Source: Candidatus Scybalomonas excrementavium (lineage in GTDB: Bacteria; Bacillota; Clostridia; Lachnospirales; Lachnospiraceae). Taken from it: a DNA stretch of 6,956 nt. This document shows, piece after piece, positions 6,747 through 6,956 of this stretch. Numbering within the stretch: position 1 is the first letter of the stretch; every line of letters starts with the position of its first letter. Both the position numbers and the translations under genes were made by a program. The notes beneath the pieces are model-generated. The model worked only from the letters and a program-made list of their open reading frames with translations. It did no database searches and was not told the origin of the DNA. The DNA lies in contig JADIML010000212.1 of assembly GCA_017694765.1 (NCBI GenBank), positions 1 to 6,956 on the forward strand, given 5' to 3'.

Positions 6747-6809
6747 ATGGGTTTTAATCAAAACAGAGGTTGTTTTAAAAAAGCATATATGGAAATATAC
6801 TGTCAATAG
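6747..6809 (+). CDS. Possible 20-aa peptide ORF (small protein or leader peptide)
   Basis: The reading frame is ATG to TAG and encodes MGFNQNRGCFKKAYMEIYCQ. It is preceded by AAGGTG (6736-6741), five bases from the ATG, and by the strong promoter at 6696-6724. The peptide has two cysteines, several basic residues and no hydrophobic span, so it does not look like a membrane toxin. No run of one amino acid marks it as a classical attenuation leader. A long inverted repeat follows four bases after its stop. I do not recognise it; the ORF is short enough to be chance, and its support comes from position alone. Confidence 0.3.
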   Translation: MGFNQNRGCFKKAYMEIYCQ

Positions 6810-6813
6810 TATG

Positions 6814-6904
6814 AATCATCCAAGTAAATGCTGGAAAGAAGAAACTTTATGGAGAGATAAAATTCTTCATATTCTTTGTTTTCCAGCTTTTTAGTTGGAT
6901 TATT
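6814..6904 (+). repeat. Long imperfect inverted repeat with internal terminator-like hairpin
   Basis: The outer arms AATCATCCAA (6814-6823) and TTGGATTATT (6895-6904) pair at nine of ten positions. The pairing continues inward with TAAA (6825-6828) to TTTA (6890-6893), and GCTGGAAA (6830-6837) to TTTCCAGC (6880-6887). Inside, GAAGAA (6838-6843) can pair with TTCTTC near 6863-6868. TTTTT (6888-6892) directly follows the inner stem, so the inner hairpin alone would look like an intrinsic terminator. Once the outer stem forms, that T-run is partly paired. It could be a terminator, a folded small RNA or a palindromic repeat element. Confidence 0.55.
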
Positions 6905-6956
6905 TTATAAAGATGAAAGAAAAATATAAATCTATATAAAAAATATTATATTATAT

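Larger units (their letters stand above)
6462..6956. other. Region without a clear gene after the que operon
   Basis: These 495 bases contain no long reading frame on either strand. They hold the que terminator, then about 90 bases of very AT-rich DNA (6589-6678) in which I see only a two-copy TAATTAG tandem (6664-6677). A strong promoter, a 20-codon ORF and a long inverted repeat follow and are listed separately. The last 52 bases (6905-6956) are almost pure A and T, with nothing I can name. Confidence 0.7.

Noticed and set aside
6745..6894. A second stop-free frame of about 49 codons overlapping the 20-codon ORF, with an ATG at 6811
   Set aside because: The only ATG in this frame (6811) has no ribosome binding site, the remaining 27 codons lie inside the inverted repeat, and the frame is easily explained by chance.
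6589..6956. Remnant of an insertion sequence or MITE
   Set aside because: No transposase fragment is readable in any frame, and I see no target-site duplication around the inverted repeat at 6814-6904; multicopy status cannot be judged from one window.

Overview
The window reads as chromosome of a low-GC Gram-positive anaerobe-type Firmicute, probably a clostridial or Lachnospiraceae-like lineage. The basis is the strongly AT-rich intergenic DNA, good AAGGAGG-type ribosome binding sites, intrinsic terminators with U-tracts, a preQ1-I riboswitch, an ECF-type QueT transporter and large secreted proteins of a kind I associate with Clostridia. The genus cannot be fixed from the sequence alone. 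All convincing genes lie on the + strand.

Layout. (1) Positions 1-216 hold an intrinsic terminator (51-78) for a gene upstream of the window, then a leader with a weak promoter candidate. (2) Positions 217-4625 hold a two-gene unit for exported proteins: a 403-aa lysine-rich protein with an SLH-like N-terminal region, then, 26 nt later and from a TTG start, a 1056-aa secreted protein that I recognise from memory as a DUF5704-type protein. A small terminator (4631-4648) follows. (3) Positions 4640-6588 hold a complete queuosine-precursor operon: a promoter whose -35 box lies inside the preceding terminator, a preQ1-I riboswitch aptamer (4696-4734), queT (preQ1/queuosine-precursor ECF S-component), queF (preQ0 reductase) and queC (preQ0 synthase). 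The three genes are coupled by 4-nt ATGA overlaps, and a long-stem terminator closes the unit. (4) Positions 6589-6956 contain no clear protein gene. They do contain a near-consensus sigma-A promoter with an A-tract upstream, a 20-codon ORF with a ribosome binding site, and a long imperfect inverted repeat with an internal U-tract. This resembles a small RNA, a leader/attenuator or a small-protein unit, and its downstream partner may lie beyond the window.

How the genes work together. QueC converts 7-carboxy-7-deazaguanine (CDG) to preQ0, QueF reduces preQ0 to preQ1, and QueT imports queuosine precursors. The riboswitch senses preQ1 and should reduce expression when preQ1 is plentiful. queD and queE, which make CDG, are not here and the operon ends after queC, so they must be elsewhere or absent. 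The two secreted-protein genes form a separate unit that probably acts at the cell surface; their function is unknown to me. I see no mobile element, CRISPR array, tRNA or rRNA. The least explained parts are the 3' transcription unit, the riboswitch expression platform and the secreted pair.
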